A stretch of DNA of 42,877 nucleotides. Origin: a virus. The notes under the pieces were generated by a model. That model saw only the letters and a list, made by a program, of their open reading frames with translations. It was not told the origin of the DNA and made no database searches. This document shows positions 31,978 to 41,221 of this stretch, in pieces (position 1 is the first letter of the stretch; each line of letters opens with the position of its first letter). The stretch lies in IMG/VR virus record IMGVR_UViG_3300034072_002229, positions 1 through 42,877 of that record; one strand, written 5' to 3'. The position numbers were made by a program, and so were the translations under genes.

Positions 31978-32142
31978 ATGTGGCTCATTAAAATCGCACT
32001 CGGTTTGTTTTTGATTCTGCTGATTGGTGTTCTAACTTGGCATTTTGCCATCGTTGGTCTGCTCATTGGCTTTGCCATGGCATTTATTCTGAATAACATG
32101 ATTGATCGATACGAAAGAAAAAGAACAAACCAGACCGCATAG
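31978..32142 (+). CDS. 54-aa membrane protein after the tape measure
   Basis: ATG 31978 follows an AAGGGGA ribosome-binding site. Two hydrophobic segments (about 2-20 and 23-40) and a basic tail (IDRYERKRTNQTA) follow. A terminator lies directly downstream. The role is unknown. Infection-time insertion or superinfection exclusion would fit the location, but that is speculative. Confidence 0.65.
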   Translation: MWLIKIALGLFLILLIGVLTWHFAIVGLLIGFAMAFILNNMIDRYERKRTNQTA

Positions 32143-32151
32143 AGTTTCTAT

Positions 32152-32172
32152 AACCCGCTTCGGCGGGTTTTT
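32152..32172 (+). terminator. Terminator in the late operon
   Basis: AACCCGC-ttcg-GCGGGTT followed by T run; a UUCG tetraloop with a 7-bp stem. Since late genes continue beyond, it may act as a partial terminator or be overridden by Q. Confidence 0.85.
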
Positions 32173-32196
32173 TATTGCCTAAAATTCAGGATTTAT

Positions 32197-32805
32197 ATGA
32201 CTTTTCCTTACGACTGCTTTGTTATAGCTGACGTTGTACTCAAAAACAGGGTCGTAAACTACGTTAGTGAAAGCAAATCATTAATCAAATCTACGAGGCG
32301 CATACCCGGTCAGCGCTGGGAATGGTTGGTAAAGAGCATAAAACTTGATGAAGATCGATACCGCCCAGCTCAGGCATTTATTGATTCTCTTGAAGGGCGT
32401 TACGGAGTATTTGAGTTAATTGTACCAAGGTACAGTCAGCCAAAAGGCGTTGCATCTGGTTCACCATCAGTACTTACTTCAGCTTTAGCCGGTGTTCGTA
32501 CTATTCAAGCCACTGGCTTTACACCTTCAGTCCAAAAGCAGCTTAAATGTGGTGATTTTTTCAAGTTTGCTAATCATTCCAAGGTCTATCGGGTGATTGA
32601 ACAGGACGTAAACTCTAATGCTTCAGGGCAGCTTACTCTAAAATTTTTTCCTCAATTAGTCAGGGACGTGCCAGCTACCACTGCGCTTATTGTCAGAGAC
32701 GTTCCTTTTACAGTTCGGCAATCCACAGACGTAACCGAATATTCCTCAAGCGCTAAAGGCGCCAGAAAAATCACTCTCGAACTGGATTTAGAAGAGGCCT
32801 TATAA
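32197..32805 (+). CDS. Tail-tip protein, distal-tail-like (202 aa)
   Basis: Beta-rich with 'RRIPGQRWEWLVKSIKLDED' and 'VRDVPFTVRQSTDVTEYSS'; sits where lambda has M and L. I place it in the tail-tip module, possibly a distal tail-like ring protein. Family assignment is by position and composition. Confidence 0.55.
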   Translation: MTFPYDCFVIADVVLKNRVVNYVSESKSLIKSTRRIPGQRWEWLVKSIKLDEDRYRPAQAFIDSLEGRYGVFELIVPRYSQPKGVASGSPSVLTSALAGVRTIQATGFTPSVQKQLKCGDFFKFANHSKVYRVIEQDVNSNASGQLTLKFFPQLVRDVPATTALIVRDVPFTVRQSTDVTEYSSSAKGARKITLELDLEEAL

Positions 32806-32809
32806 CCAC

Positions 32810-33364
32810 ATGCTTCAAGTAACACCACAAGTCGCTGCAGCAATTGCCGGCGAGCATAGCTATTGCCATTTGATCCGGTTGGAGCTGGCCAACAACGTTA
32901 CGTTACGGATGACCGACTGTGGTTATCCGGTGAACTGGCAGGGCGAAATCTTTGAGGCTAATGGCCTTTTGTTGGGGATGGATGCTCCAACCTTCAACGC
33001 TGAGCTACGCATAGGCGAAATTGGCCTGGCATTTACAGCGGCCGACCAAAGCATGGTTGCACTGATGTTGGGTGTTAATCAGATCAACCGTTACGCCTAC
33101 ATTTTCCGCGCCTACCTGACTGACCAGGGTGAAGTAATACCTAATCCTGTTTTGTTACATACCTGGTTACTGAATGCACCTGATGTCTCAGATTCGAAAG
33201 GAGAGTCTCAAATCACTACGCCTTTAACCAGCGAGTGGGCTGACTTTGAAGCCCCTCGAGGTAGACGTTCTACCGATGCAAGCCAGCGCAGGTTTTACCC
33301 AAATGATAAAGGCCTCGAGTTCGCTGCCCAAGTGAAAAAAGATCTGAAATGGGGCGGTGAATAA
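32810..33364 (+). CDS. Tail hub-like protein, DUF2163-like (184 aa)
   Basis: 'CGYPVNWQGEIFEANGLLLG' and 'FEAPRGRRSTDASQRRFYPNDKG' resemble small hub proteins that precede tip attachment proteins in non-lambda siphophages. The stop overlaps the J start. Together with the previous gene it replaces lambda M-L-K-I. Confidence 0.6.
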   Translation: MLQVTPQVAAAIAGEHSYCHLIRLELANNVTLRMTDCGYPVNWQGEIFEANGLLLGMDAPTFNAELRIGEIGLAFTAADQSMVALMLGVNQINRYAYIFRAYLTDQGEVIPNPVLLHTWLLNAPDVSDSKGESQITTPLTSEWADFEAPRGRRSTDASQRRFYPNDKGLEFAAQVKKDLKWGGE

Positions 33365-36300
33365 TGGGTTTTTTTAGCGGTATTTGGAAAGCTGTAACCA
33401 AGCCATTTAAAAAAATACTCTCATGGCTGGTGCCAACTCCAGATATGCCGGCTGCTCAGGCCGTTACCGTAGAGAAGCAGGGGAGTGATCATCCAATACC
33501 GGTTGTATACGGAACCAGGCGGATCGGCGGCATTAAAGTTCACAAGTATGTAACTGATGCCGATGGTGGTGCTAAAAACGAGTTCTTACATTTGATCATC
33601 GTGTTCTGTGAGGGGCCAATTGAAGCTATTTCAGAACTTTACTTTGATGGCGTGTCAGAAGTTGATCCGCGCTGGAATAAGCAGGGCGGCGGGAAATGGT
33701 TTACGGTACAACGCTGCAATGGTGCTTATGACCAAGCCCCATTGACTACAGGCATTCCGAACTGGACTGCTGATCATCGGCTACAAGGTTTAGCCTACAT
33801 ACACTTACGTCTGCAGATGGACGAAAGCCAAAGCGTTTGGAGGGGAGAACCTGAGGTCACAGCCCGGATAGCCGGCCGAAAAATTTACGACCCGCGCAAT
33901 GGCCAGACTGCCTACAGTGAAAACCTACCGCTGCAGTTGCTGGACTATCTTACAAATACCACTTACGGCAAAGGCCTGAGTTTAAGCAGACTACTTCAGC
34001 AGTCATTTATCGAGTCCGCACACTGGGCTGACGAACAGATCACCAGTGACGTGACTATCAATGGAGTAACATCAACTGTTACACATGCCCGGATCACCGG
34101 CAACCTGGTCATTGATACTGGTAAGTCAGTATTTAGTAACGTTAAGCAAATGCTTTCTGGTATGCGCGGCATGATGCCTATTGGCAGTGGCCAGTTACGC
34201 CTGGTGTGTGAAAAAGAAGGCGAGCCGGTGTTCTTCTTTGGGCATGGCCACAGCACTAAACAAAACTATGCACTGATCACTTCTCCAGTGAAGAGTAAAG
34301 CCGGACGTAAAAACGACCGTTACAACCGGGTTATTATCCGCTTCCCTAACAAACTGACGAACTACGAACGTGACGAAGTACATTATCCGGATGCTAACGA
34401 CCCGCTGTTTGCAGAATGGTTAGCCGAAGATAACGGCGTACTTTTAGAGCAAAGCTTTGAGTTCGATACCATCACCAACAAAGCTGAAGCTTATCAGATG
34501 GCTGAAATTGTGGCGAAGCGCAGCCGCAACCGGATGGAAGTTAGTTTTACTGCGTCACCACCTGCCATCGTTGTGGAGCCAGGCGACATCGTTGGAATTA
34601 GCGATGACACCCGGGGCTGGGATGAAAAGCCATTCAGGGTAGAGCAGTGCAAGCTGCGTGAAGATGGTGACGTCGACTTCGAGTTTATTGAACACCAGAA
34701 CGCAATCTATCCATGGTCGGGTGTAGCCTACTCTGAACGTGTAGGTGGCACTAACCTTGGCGATCCGACCAACATACCGGCACCTACAGCGCTTAATATT
34801 GTCGTTGACCCTACGTTCAACTCGGGCGGACGGCTTCTTTGGTCCTCTGAGAGTAACGCCTTTATACGTCGTTACGTTGTAAAAATAGAGCAAGCAGGCG
34901 TAACTGTCGTGGAGCGCGAAAGCTTTGTTCGAAACATAGAATTGCCTCGCTTGGCTGTTGGTACTTACAACATTAAAGTTTATGCAGTCAGCACGTTAGG
35001 TACATGGTCCCCGCCAGCAAATATCTCGTTTAGTGTCACTGTACCTTTGGCGCCTACAGATATTCAGTTTACTGTGGGCAACTTCGATATAGAAGCAAGG
35101 CCAGTTCTGGCTGGAGCAGGGCTTGGCACTGAGTTTGAGTTTGCAATAGACACGACTGATATCGTTCGCGGCCGCGGTATATCAATGGTATTCACAGGCC
35201 TGAGATTTGGCACTGAATATACAATATATGCACGGTCTGTGAACTATACAGGCGTATCCGCCTGGATAAGCAGAACCGCCACTACTACAGCAGACGCCAG
35301 CGTGATCACTGACTTGATAGGTGACGATATTGGCAACTCCTTATTTGATGACGTTTTAGAACAAGTTCAGGGGGGGATGCAAGAACAGATCGAAGCAGCT
35401 GTTGGTGATATACCCACATTAGATGAAGTTAAACAAACTATTGATGATGCACTGTCTATCGTTGAGCAAGCTGAAGGCGAAGACGCCAGAGTATTCATCG
35501 TTGAGCAAATTAACAGTATTTTTGATGATGGTGATCGCCGTAGCGAGATAAGAAAAGTCAGCATATTGCTGGAGAACGAGACGACGACCAGGGCTGGTCA
35601 GTACTTAATTTTGCAAGCTGCTCAGCAGGCCCAGTTGCTACGAATCGATGAAGTCGAAGTTATTGCTAATGATAGTGCAACAGCAATAAGTTCAGTGCAG
35701 GGCGTCGTAAATGACCCAATTACAGGTTTATCTGCAACATTCACTCTGGCACAACTGGCCAAAACCAGTGCAGATAACAACGCCTCTAGCCTTAATCTTC
35801 TATCGAATGCGGTAACTAACCCAACCACTGGGCTTACAGCAACAAACCAACTGGCTCAGTCAGCAAAATCTACAGCTGATGGTGCAGTATCAGCAACACA
35901 ATCACTTACCAGCCAAGTGAACAACCTTGATGGAGAACTGGCGCTTGCATCATTAAGTCTGCAGGCAACTATAGACGAAGTGGGCAACATTAGCGGCCGC
36001 GCCTATTTAGGTGTTACCACAACCTTAGGAGGTGTTTCTACTGTTACTGGTTTAGTGATTGATGGCAACACCAATACACTCGAATTTCGTGCCAATACAT
36101 TCCGGCTTTCTAATTCAGCTGGTGCCGTTCAATTGTATTGGGATACAGGTCGTCAAAAGTGGGTGTTCGTTGGTGATTTGGTAGGTAACAACTTTCAGAC
36201 CGCAACAAGCGGTTATCGTGCCGAAATGGGCAATGGTACATTTCCGTTTTGGTATGGAACAGGGGAAAAGAACTTAGGAAATGCCTTATTCGCAGTTGAT

Positions 36301-36915
36301 TCAAGCGGTAATGTAACCATAAGAAACGTTTCAATTCAAGGAAAGCTGGTCACAAGCGAAGGTTCTGGAATACGAATTGAAGTGTGGAACGATGGTACCT
36401 ATTTAATCTGGGCTGGAGCAGGCGAAAAGACAGATCTGAATGCTCTTTTTTTCATTAAAGCCAACGGCACAGGCTTTGTAAAACGAGAGTTTTTTTCCGG
36501 AAAAATTATTGAATCGAAGAGTGGTTCTGGTTCCAGTACATCAGGTGCAGTACTGGCAGTTAGCGCGGGATCCCATAACGCTGACGGTTTTCCGGTCGAA
36601 GTGACAGCAAATGCTTATGTATCAGCTAAAGCCTCTGGAAACTTAACAAACAAGTCATTTATTGTCCGCTTAGTGTTAAAAAGAAACGGTACCGCGATAG
36701 CTACTTTTGACACCACTTTGGCCGGTTCTTATGAGTCACTCGACACGGAAACTTACTGGAGTGGTAATGCAGGTGCGACCTTTATCGACAATCTGGTTTC
36801 ATCAGGCAGCAGAGTTTATTCAGTAGAAGTAAGCATGGTCGGCACTGCTACACCATTCACGTTATTCACTCGTTATGCATCAATCAAAACATTCGAAAAC
36901 AAACTTCCAAGTTAA
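33364..36915 (+). CDS. Tip attachment protein, gpJ-like (1183 aa)
   Basis: The central tail tip/receptor-binding protein. N-terminal 'GSDHPIPVVYGTRRIGG' and 'FCEGPIEAISELYFDG' are gpJ hub signatures. A fibronectin-III-like region spans about 475-640. A helical, Gln/Asn-rich stalk follows (about 650-870), and then a DUF1983-like C-terminal fibre ('LVIDGNTNTLEFRANTF'). The extreme C-terminus is beta-rich and would be the host-recognition end. Confidence 0.88.
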   Translation: MGFFSGIWKAVTKPFKKILSWLVPTPDMPAAQAVTVEKQGSDHPIPVVYGTRRIGGIKVHKYVTDADGGAKNEFLHLIIVFCEGPIEAISELYFDGVSEVDPRWNKQGGGKWFTVQRCNGAYDQAPLTTGIPNWTADHRLQGLAYIHLRLQMDESQSVWRGEPEVTARIAGRKIYDPRNGQTAYSENLPLQLLDYLTNTTYGKGLSLSRLLQQSFIESAHWADEQITSDVTINGVTSTVTHARITGNLVIDTGKSVFSNVKQMLSGMRGMMPIGSGQLRLVCEKEGEPVFFFGHGHSTKQNYALITSPVKSKAGRKNDRYNRVIIRFPNKLTNYERDEVHYPDANDPLFAEWLAEDNGVLLEQSFEFDTITNKAEAYQMAEIVAKRSRNRMEVSFTASPPAIVVEPGDIVGISDDTRGWDEKPFRVEQCKLREDGDVDFEFIEHQNAIYPWSGVAYSERVGGTNLGDPTNIPAPTALNIVVDPTFNSGGRLLWSSESNAFIRRYVVKIEQAGVTVVERESFVRNIELPRLAVGTYNIKVYAVSTLGTWSPPANISFSVTVPLAPTDIQFTVGNFDIEARPVLAGAGLGTEFEFAIDTTDIVRGRGISMVFTGLRFGTEYTIYARSVNYTGVSAWISRTATTTADASVITDLIGDDIGNSLFDDVLEQVQGGMQEQIEAAVGDIPTLDEVKQTIDDALSIVEQAEGEDARVFIVEQINSIFDDGDRRSEIRKVSILLENETTTRAGQYLILQAAQQAQLLRIDEVEVIANDSATAISSVQGVVNDPITGLSATFTLAQLAKTSADNNASSLNLLSNAVTNPTTGLTATNQLAQSAKSTADGAVSATQSLTSQVNNLDGELALASLSLQATIDEVGNISGRAYLGVTTTLGGVSTVTGLVIDGNTNTLEFRANTFRLSNSAGAVQLYWDTGRQKWVFVGDLVGNNFQTATSGYRAEMGNGTFPFWYGTGEKNLGNALFAVDSSGNVTIRNVSIQGKLVTSEGSGIRIEVWNDGTYLIWAGAGEKTDLNALFFIKANGTGFVKREFFSGKIIESKSGSGSSTSGAVLAVSAGSHNADGFPVEVTANAYVSAKASGNLTNKSFIVRLVLKRNGTAIATFDTTLAGSYESLDTETYWSGNAGATFIDNLVSSGSRVYSVEVSMVGTATPFTLFTRYASIKTFENKLPS

Positions 36916-36927
36916 CTGAGGTAATCC

Positions 36928-39090
36928 ATGGCCATTCAGCCAATTAAGTTCTTGGTTAGCCCAAGTGCTACCGCTATTAATGCATCAAAAACAATCACTG
37001 TTTCTGGTAACGTTGACTGTTCATATATATACAGTGGTACAGCAGTTTTTATCGGAAATAGTCAGGTTGTAGAGGCTATATCAGGGTCGCCACCAGACAC
37101 AAATGGCAACAGTCTTATCACTCTTAGATACCCTTGGCCATTTCCGGATACAACAGACCGGCTTGTAGCAATAAATACGATAGAAGGGATGTCAGAATCA
37201 ATTCGCTATGCCAGAGAAGTGGTATCAAAAACCGATGCAATCTCTGCGGACGCAGACCGTGCAGCTGCTAACGCAGATAGGTCCTTGGATTCAGTTAATA
37301 AAGCTGCTTTGTATGCAGATTTGGCGATGCAGACTGCGGGAATTTATAAGACAGTTCAAGAAGGATTAGCTGCCGTTCAACATGACAAATACTTTCAAGT
37401 TCCAAGTTCTGAATCTACCGAGTTTGTGATCCTATATAAAAACGAATCTGGGGTTGCGGTCGAAGTCAAACGTTACCCCAGTAAATTGGCTATAGAAAAC
37501 CTTGGTTTAGAGGATCAAAACCACGAAGTATCAGGTTTGATTTTTGCGGTGACAGACGATAACGGAAAGTTAACGTGGCTTGAAGTGTTAAAGGATGGAG
37601 GTCCTTCAGCCAGAGCGGTGAAGTTGATACAGGACCGGCTATCGGTGCCGGACTTAGTGAATGCCTTACCTGATTTTCAAGAAACGGAAGAAATACCTTT
37701 TCCTGATACGAATGAACAAATTTTTGCATTGGTTGATGAAACTGGCAGACGAACTTGGCTCGAAGTTATAAAGGACGGAGGCCCTTCAGCCAGAGCGGTG
37801 AAGTTGATACAGGACCGGCTATCGGTGCCGGACTTAGTGAATGCCTTACCTGATTTTCAAGAAACGGAAGAAATACCTTTTCCTGATACGAATGAACAAA
37901 TTTTTGCATTGGTTGATGAAACTGGCAGACGAACTTGGCTCGAAGTTATAAAGGACGGAGGCCCTTCAGCCAGAGCGGTGAAGTTGATTCAGGACAAGCT
38001 ATCGGTCCCGGATTTAGTGAACGTCTTACCTGATTTTCAAGAGCTTGAAGAAATTGCCAGGCAAGATCTAAATGAGCCGCATTTTGCCATCACTGACGAG
38101 GAAAATCGTCGTACATGGTTAGAAATGAACCAAGAGGGAAAGCCTACCGCAAGGGCGATAGCGCTTATTGCTGAGAAACTAGTTCTCGCTGGCGACTTTA
38201 ATGGTACGGCGCAGAAATATAGCGCGACAGTCAATTCAAAAAAGCTTGGAGTTGTATCTGGGCCAAACATAGTCTGCTGGGGCGATAGCATGACAGCAGG
38301 TGCTGGTGGCAATGGCACAACATATCCGCTCGTACTTCAACAGTTGTTGCAGCAATCCGGCTCAACTGCCGTAGTTACGAACAGGGGGGTTGGTGGAGAA
38401 AGCTCTGTAACCATCACTTGCCGCACGAATGCAAATCCATTTTTGGTAACTGTTTCAGGCGGGGTGATCCCTGCGACTGGACAGGTTGCAATTTCTCTGC
38501 TGCCAGTCAATGGACATACGCCAGGTCCAATGAAACAAGGTCCAGCAAGTTACAAATGCAGTTTGCTCGGCGTCAAAGGCACTTTCGGAAGAACTGTTGT
38601 AGATAATATTTACAACTACTGGTTTCAACGCGACCTGGCTGGTGTGGATATACCAGCTAACAGACCTTCGCCGCTCTACCTGGACACTGCTGAAGAGCAC
38701 AGAGGTGACATTGCAATCATTTGGATCGGTCAAAATGGTCCAAGCAATGAAAGGGCTATACAGGATGCAAAAGCCATTGTCCGGAATCTAACTGCGTTAG
38801 AAAAGCGATTTTTAGTAATTTCAAAGCCAGGTGGTACGACTGCACAAAACACCGAAGATGCGCGCTGGTTTGAAGAGTTTGGTCGGCGGTTTATTCCGAT
38901 CCGCCAATACATGGTTGAGTTTGGATTGAGCGATGCAGGTATCACACCTACAGAACAAGATTTAACAGATATAGCGAGCGGTACAGTTCCAGCATCTTTG
39001 CGGGTGGATAGTGTTCATTGGGTTGCCTCAGGTTATCAGATCTTGGGGCGGTTAGTATTTGAGCGTTTAAACGAGTTAGGGTGGTTATAA
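36928..39090 (+). CDS. Tail fibre with C-terminal SGNH esterase domain (720 aa)
   Basis: N-terminal virion-binding part, an Ala-rich coiled coil ('ADADRAAANADRSLDSVNKAA', about 108-128), then 60-aa repeats, then an SGNH/GDSL hydrolase. The hydrolase has nucleophile Ser454 in 'CWGDSMTAG', N603 in 'WIGQNG', and D694/H697 in 'DSVHW'. Such virion esterases deacetylate surface polysaccharides. The two middle repeats are identical at the DNA level. Confidence 0.85.
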   Translation: MAIQPIKFLVSPSATAINASKTITVSGNVDCSYIYSGTAVFIGNSQVVEAISGSPPDTNGNSLITLRYPWPFPDTTDRLVAINTIEGMSESIRYAREVVSKTDAISADADRAAANADRSLDSVNKAALYADLAMQTAGIYKTVQEGLAAVQHDKYFQVPSSESTEFVILYKNESGVAVEVKRYPSKLAIENLGLEDQNHEVSGLIFAVTDDNGKLTWLEVLKDGGPSARAVKLIQDRLSVPDLVNALPDFQETEEIPFPDTNEQIFALVDETGRRTWLEVIKDGGPSARAVKLIQDRLSVPDLVNALPDFQETEEIPFPDTNEQIFALVDETGRRTWLEVIKDGGPSARAVKLIQDKLSVPDLVNVLPDFQELEEIARQDLNEPHFAITDEENRRTWLEMNQEGKPTARAIALIAEKLVLAGDFNGTAQKYSATVNSKKLGVVSGPNIVCWGDSMTAGAGGNGTTYPLVLQQLLQQSGSTAVVTNRGVGGESSVTITCRTNANPFLVTVSGGVIPATGQVAISLLPVNGHTPGPMKQGPASYKCSLLGVKGTFGRTVVDNIYNYWFQRDLAGVDIPANRPSPLYLDTAEEHRGDIAIIWIGQNGPSNERAIQDAKAIVRNLTALEKRFLVISKPGGTTAQNTEDARWFEEFGRRFIPIRQYMVEFGLSDAGITPTEQDLTDIASGTVPASLRVDSVHWVASGYQILGRLVFERLNELGWL
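37621..37980 (+). repeat. Perfect 180-bp tandem duplication in the fibre gene
   Basis: 37621-37800 and 37801-37980 appear identical base for base. Diverged copies flank them, so the repeat array is older, with a recent in-frame duplication of one 60-aa unit. Confidence 0.97.
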
Positions 39091-39091
39091 A

Positions 39092-39991
39092 ATGGGTAAA
39101 TTAATAAGATTAAAAGGGGTTTCGTTAACAGACAGCACTGCCCCGCGGATCAAGCAGTTCGATGAAATTGAAAGCTCTGGATCGCTCATGCTGTTCGATG
39201 GAGCACATTCTTCAGGTCAGTTTGCTGGTCTGCCTGTGGTCGGTCAGTTTGTGCCGAATGCATTAAAAGACATTGCAAAAGATATGACTGGTGGTCTTGA
39301 TAATGCATTAGATTTTCTGGTCGCATCACAGACGCCTGACGGTTCTACTTTTCATGCTGAACGAACTACAAAGGGCGGGATTCACGGGATTATTACCCAA
39401 GCAGGTAATCAAACAGGCCAGCTGTCATATGTACTAAATGCTCCAACTTCGGTGACTTCTTACGTCAGAGCAAATATTGGGCATAGCTTTTACATGTCTC
39501 TATGGCAGACGATAACCAGAAAGGCGTTAACGAGTTCTGCACCGCAATCACCTTTTCATTACACCAACGCCTCAGCAGCGACGACAAACTATGCGTTTCA
39601 TTTTCAAGCTGGTTTAGCTAATCCAATATCCACAGTCGCTCACTACATAGCAAGATTCAATAATATTACTGCAGGCGATAACGAAGCAGGTGCACCTGCA
39701 GCACCTTTCCAGCGCTTTGGAGCTGTCGCCATTGCAGGTCATTTGGGCAATCTTCCGCAGGAAAATCAGCCAATCCAACTTGGGGTAGGGAGCTTTGGCG
39801 CTTGGAATTCGCTAAATTATAATTTGGCAGCGAGTAGAATTATTTACCGTGCTTACATCGAGGATTTGAGTGTTAGTGGCCGGACATTTGCTGAAGTTAA
39901 GGCTATAGATGAAATGCTATTTAATGCCGCATTTGCTGTTGGTGGTAAGTTCCATGGTGATACATTTACTGACCCAGCTACAATTCCTTAG
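39092..39991 (+). CDS. Putative tail/receptor-associated protein (299 aa)
   Basis: Follows the fibre by one nucleotide. Rich in small polar residues, with beta-sandwich-like stretches ('HIGHSFYMSLWQTIT'-like region near 130 and a Gly-rich end). Possibly a fibre tip or capping protein; I cannot name a family. Confidence 0.65.
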   Translation: MGKLIRLKGVSLTDSTAPRIKQFDEIESSGSLMLFDGAHSSGQFAGLPVVGQFVPNALKDIAKDMTGGLDNALDFLVASQTPDGSTFHAERTTKGGIHGIITQAGNQTGQLSYVLNAPTSVTSYVRANIGHSFYMSLWQTITRKALTSSAPQSPFHYTNASAATTNYAFHFQAGLANPISTVAHYIARFNNITAGDNEAGAPAAPFQRFGAVAIAGHLGNLPQENQPIQLGVGSFGAWNSLNYNLAASRIIYRAYIEDLSVSGRTFAEVKAIDEMLFNAAFAVGGKFHGDTFTDPATIP

Positions 39992-39994
39992 TAA

Positions 39995-40678
39995 TTAGTC
40001 CGCGGTAATAAACAATTGCTCAGCTATTGGTTTAAATGTACTAGGCTTATCAATAGGCACAGCAGCCAAGGAAATCACAATCCTCGGCTGTAAAATTACC
40101 TCAAACTGTGCAATGTTCTGATCGGCTGACAGCCATGCGTCAAACCTGTCTGCTGGCAGCATCAGTGGCCAGGCTTTACTGTGATAGGGTATAAGCTTGG
40201 GGTGAGGCGGTAGCGTGATCACAGAGCAGGAGTAAGTCAGTTCGCCAGTCTCTTTGTTTAACCAGCTACGATACAGGCCACCCACTGCCAAGCCACTTTG
40301 GCCAATAAAGTCCGTATATTGGTTCTTCCCATTCACAATTTCGGTTTCACCAAAGCCTGCAGCCGGAATAATGCTGCGCTGAGTACGATACGCAGTATAG
40401 CCGGCGCTGCCTTTTACGTTGAGTTTGTCATACCTGGTATTAAAGCTGGTGTACTGGCTGGGTTTAAATCCGTACTCGGCTTGTTCGAGCAGCAGCCACC
40501 AAATAGCATCCTGCAATCGGCGCTGGCCGTTCTGTTCAACCACAATGCTGATCTTGTTCGTTGCCCGGATAAAACGACTGGTGCGTAGCGGCATAGCCTG
40601 ATCCTGCAGGTTAATACCAAGCTGGCCACAAAGGTCTATTACTTCGGGGCAATCAACAACGTTCAATCTTCCGCACAT
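39995..40678 (-). CDS. SRAP-domain protein, YedK/HMCES family (227 aa)
   Basis: SRAP proteins form a thiazolidine crosslink to abasic sites in single-stranded DNA. The catalytic Cys2 follows the initiator Met in 'MCGRLN'. 'IIPAAGFGET' corresponds to the usual GFYEW segment and 'IPYHSKAWPLMLP' to the HDRMP segment, both altered. The gene is convergent with the tail genes and lies near a LexA-type box. Probably protects phage DNA, or was captured as cargo. Confidence 0.88.
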   Translation of the reverse strand: MCGRLNVVDCPEVIDLCGQLGINLQDQAMPLRTSRFIRATNKISIVVEQNGQRRLQDAIWWLLLEQAEYGFKPSQYTSFNTRYDKLNVKGSAGYTAYRTQRSIIPAAGFGETEIVNGKNQYTDFIGQSGLAVGGLYRSWLNKETGELTYSCSVITLPPHPKLIPYHSKAWPLMLPADRFDAWLSADQNIAQFEVILQPRIVISLAAVPIDKPSTFKPIAEQLFITAD

Positions 40679-40700
40679 TTTCAGCGCCTATACTCGGTCG

Positions 40701-41102
40701 TTAACCTGAAAACATTTGTTGTAGAGCATACTTAAATGCTTCCACTCCAGCTATTCCTGAACCTTTCTTGATTAATGCGGCTAGTTTTTGTAACCCCTTA
40801 GGTGTATTTAACTCACTTAAAAGAGAATCGCCAGCAGGTGTAAGGACAAGATCAACAGCAATTAAAGAATAACCTGACGAAGATCCTGTCAGCCCCCAGC
40901 CTGACGATGAACTACTAGATGATTTTCTCCTATAGAGACCAGCAGACCAAGACTCATCCATGTGGTAAACAAATTTGTTAAATTTCTCATCATCACAATC
41001 CTTGCCTTCGAGGTGACTAAGTAAATCATCACTCGTGAAACCATTATATGCATTAGATTTAGCAAAGCTCAGGCCTTTCTTCAGGTACTCGATATCTATC
41101 AT
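40701..41102 (-). CDS. Hypothetical protein, DUF2513-like (133 aa)
   Basis: 'LVLTPAGDSLLSELNTPKGLQKL' near the C-terminus resembles the end of DUF2513 proteins; a Ser-rich stretch (about 61-67) is in the middle. It starts divergently from the LexA-type box region and is followed by the SRAP gene on the same strand, so the two may be one transcript. Confidence 0.6.
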   Translation of the reverse strand: MIDIEYLKKGLSFAKSNAYNGFTSDDLLSHLEGKDCDDEKFNKFVYHMDESWSAGLYRRKSSSSSSSGWGLTGSSSGYSLIAVDLVLTPAGDSLLSELNTPKGLQKLAALIKKGSGIAGVEAFKYALQQMFSG

Positions 41103-41189
41103 AAAGCTGTTCCATTAAGTTCTATTCAAGGTCACTAACATTAGCTTGAAACTTCGACTTGTCAAAACGTCATCTTGCCTAAATAATAA

Positions 41190-41205
41190 CTGTAAATAAA
41201 TACAG
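41190..41205. promoter_or_regulatory. LexA (SOS) box
   Basis: CTGT-N8-ACAG (CTGTAAATAAATACAG), the exact gammaproteobacterial SOS-box layout, inside a longer inverted repeat ATAACTGTA-N6-TACAGTTAT (41186-41209). It lies 16 bp before ATG 41222 and 84 bp or more before the divergent gene starting at 41102. Confidence 0.75.
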
Positions 41206-41221
41206 TTATAGTTGGTTTTTT

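Noticed and set aside
33364-39991. Further DGR variable repeats in the tail genes
   Set aside because: I looked for the conserved ACVRAVRGG end and found it only at the two targets and the RT.
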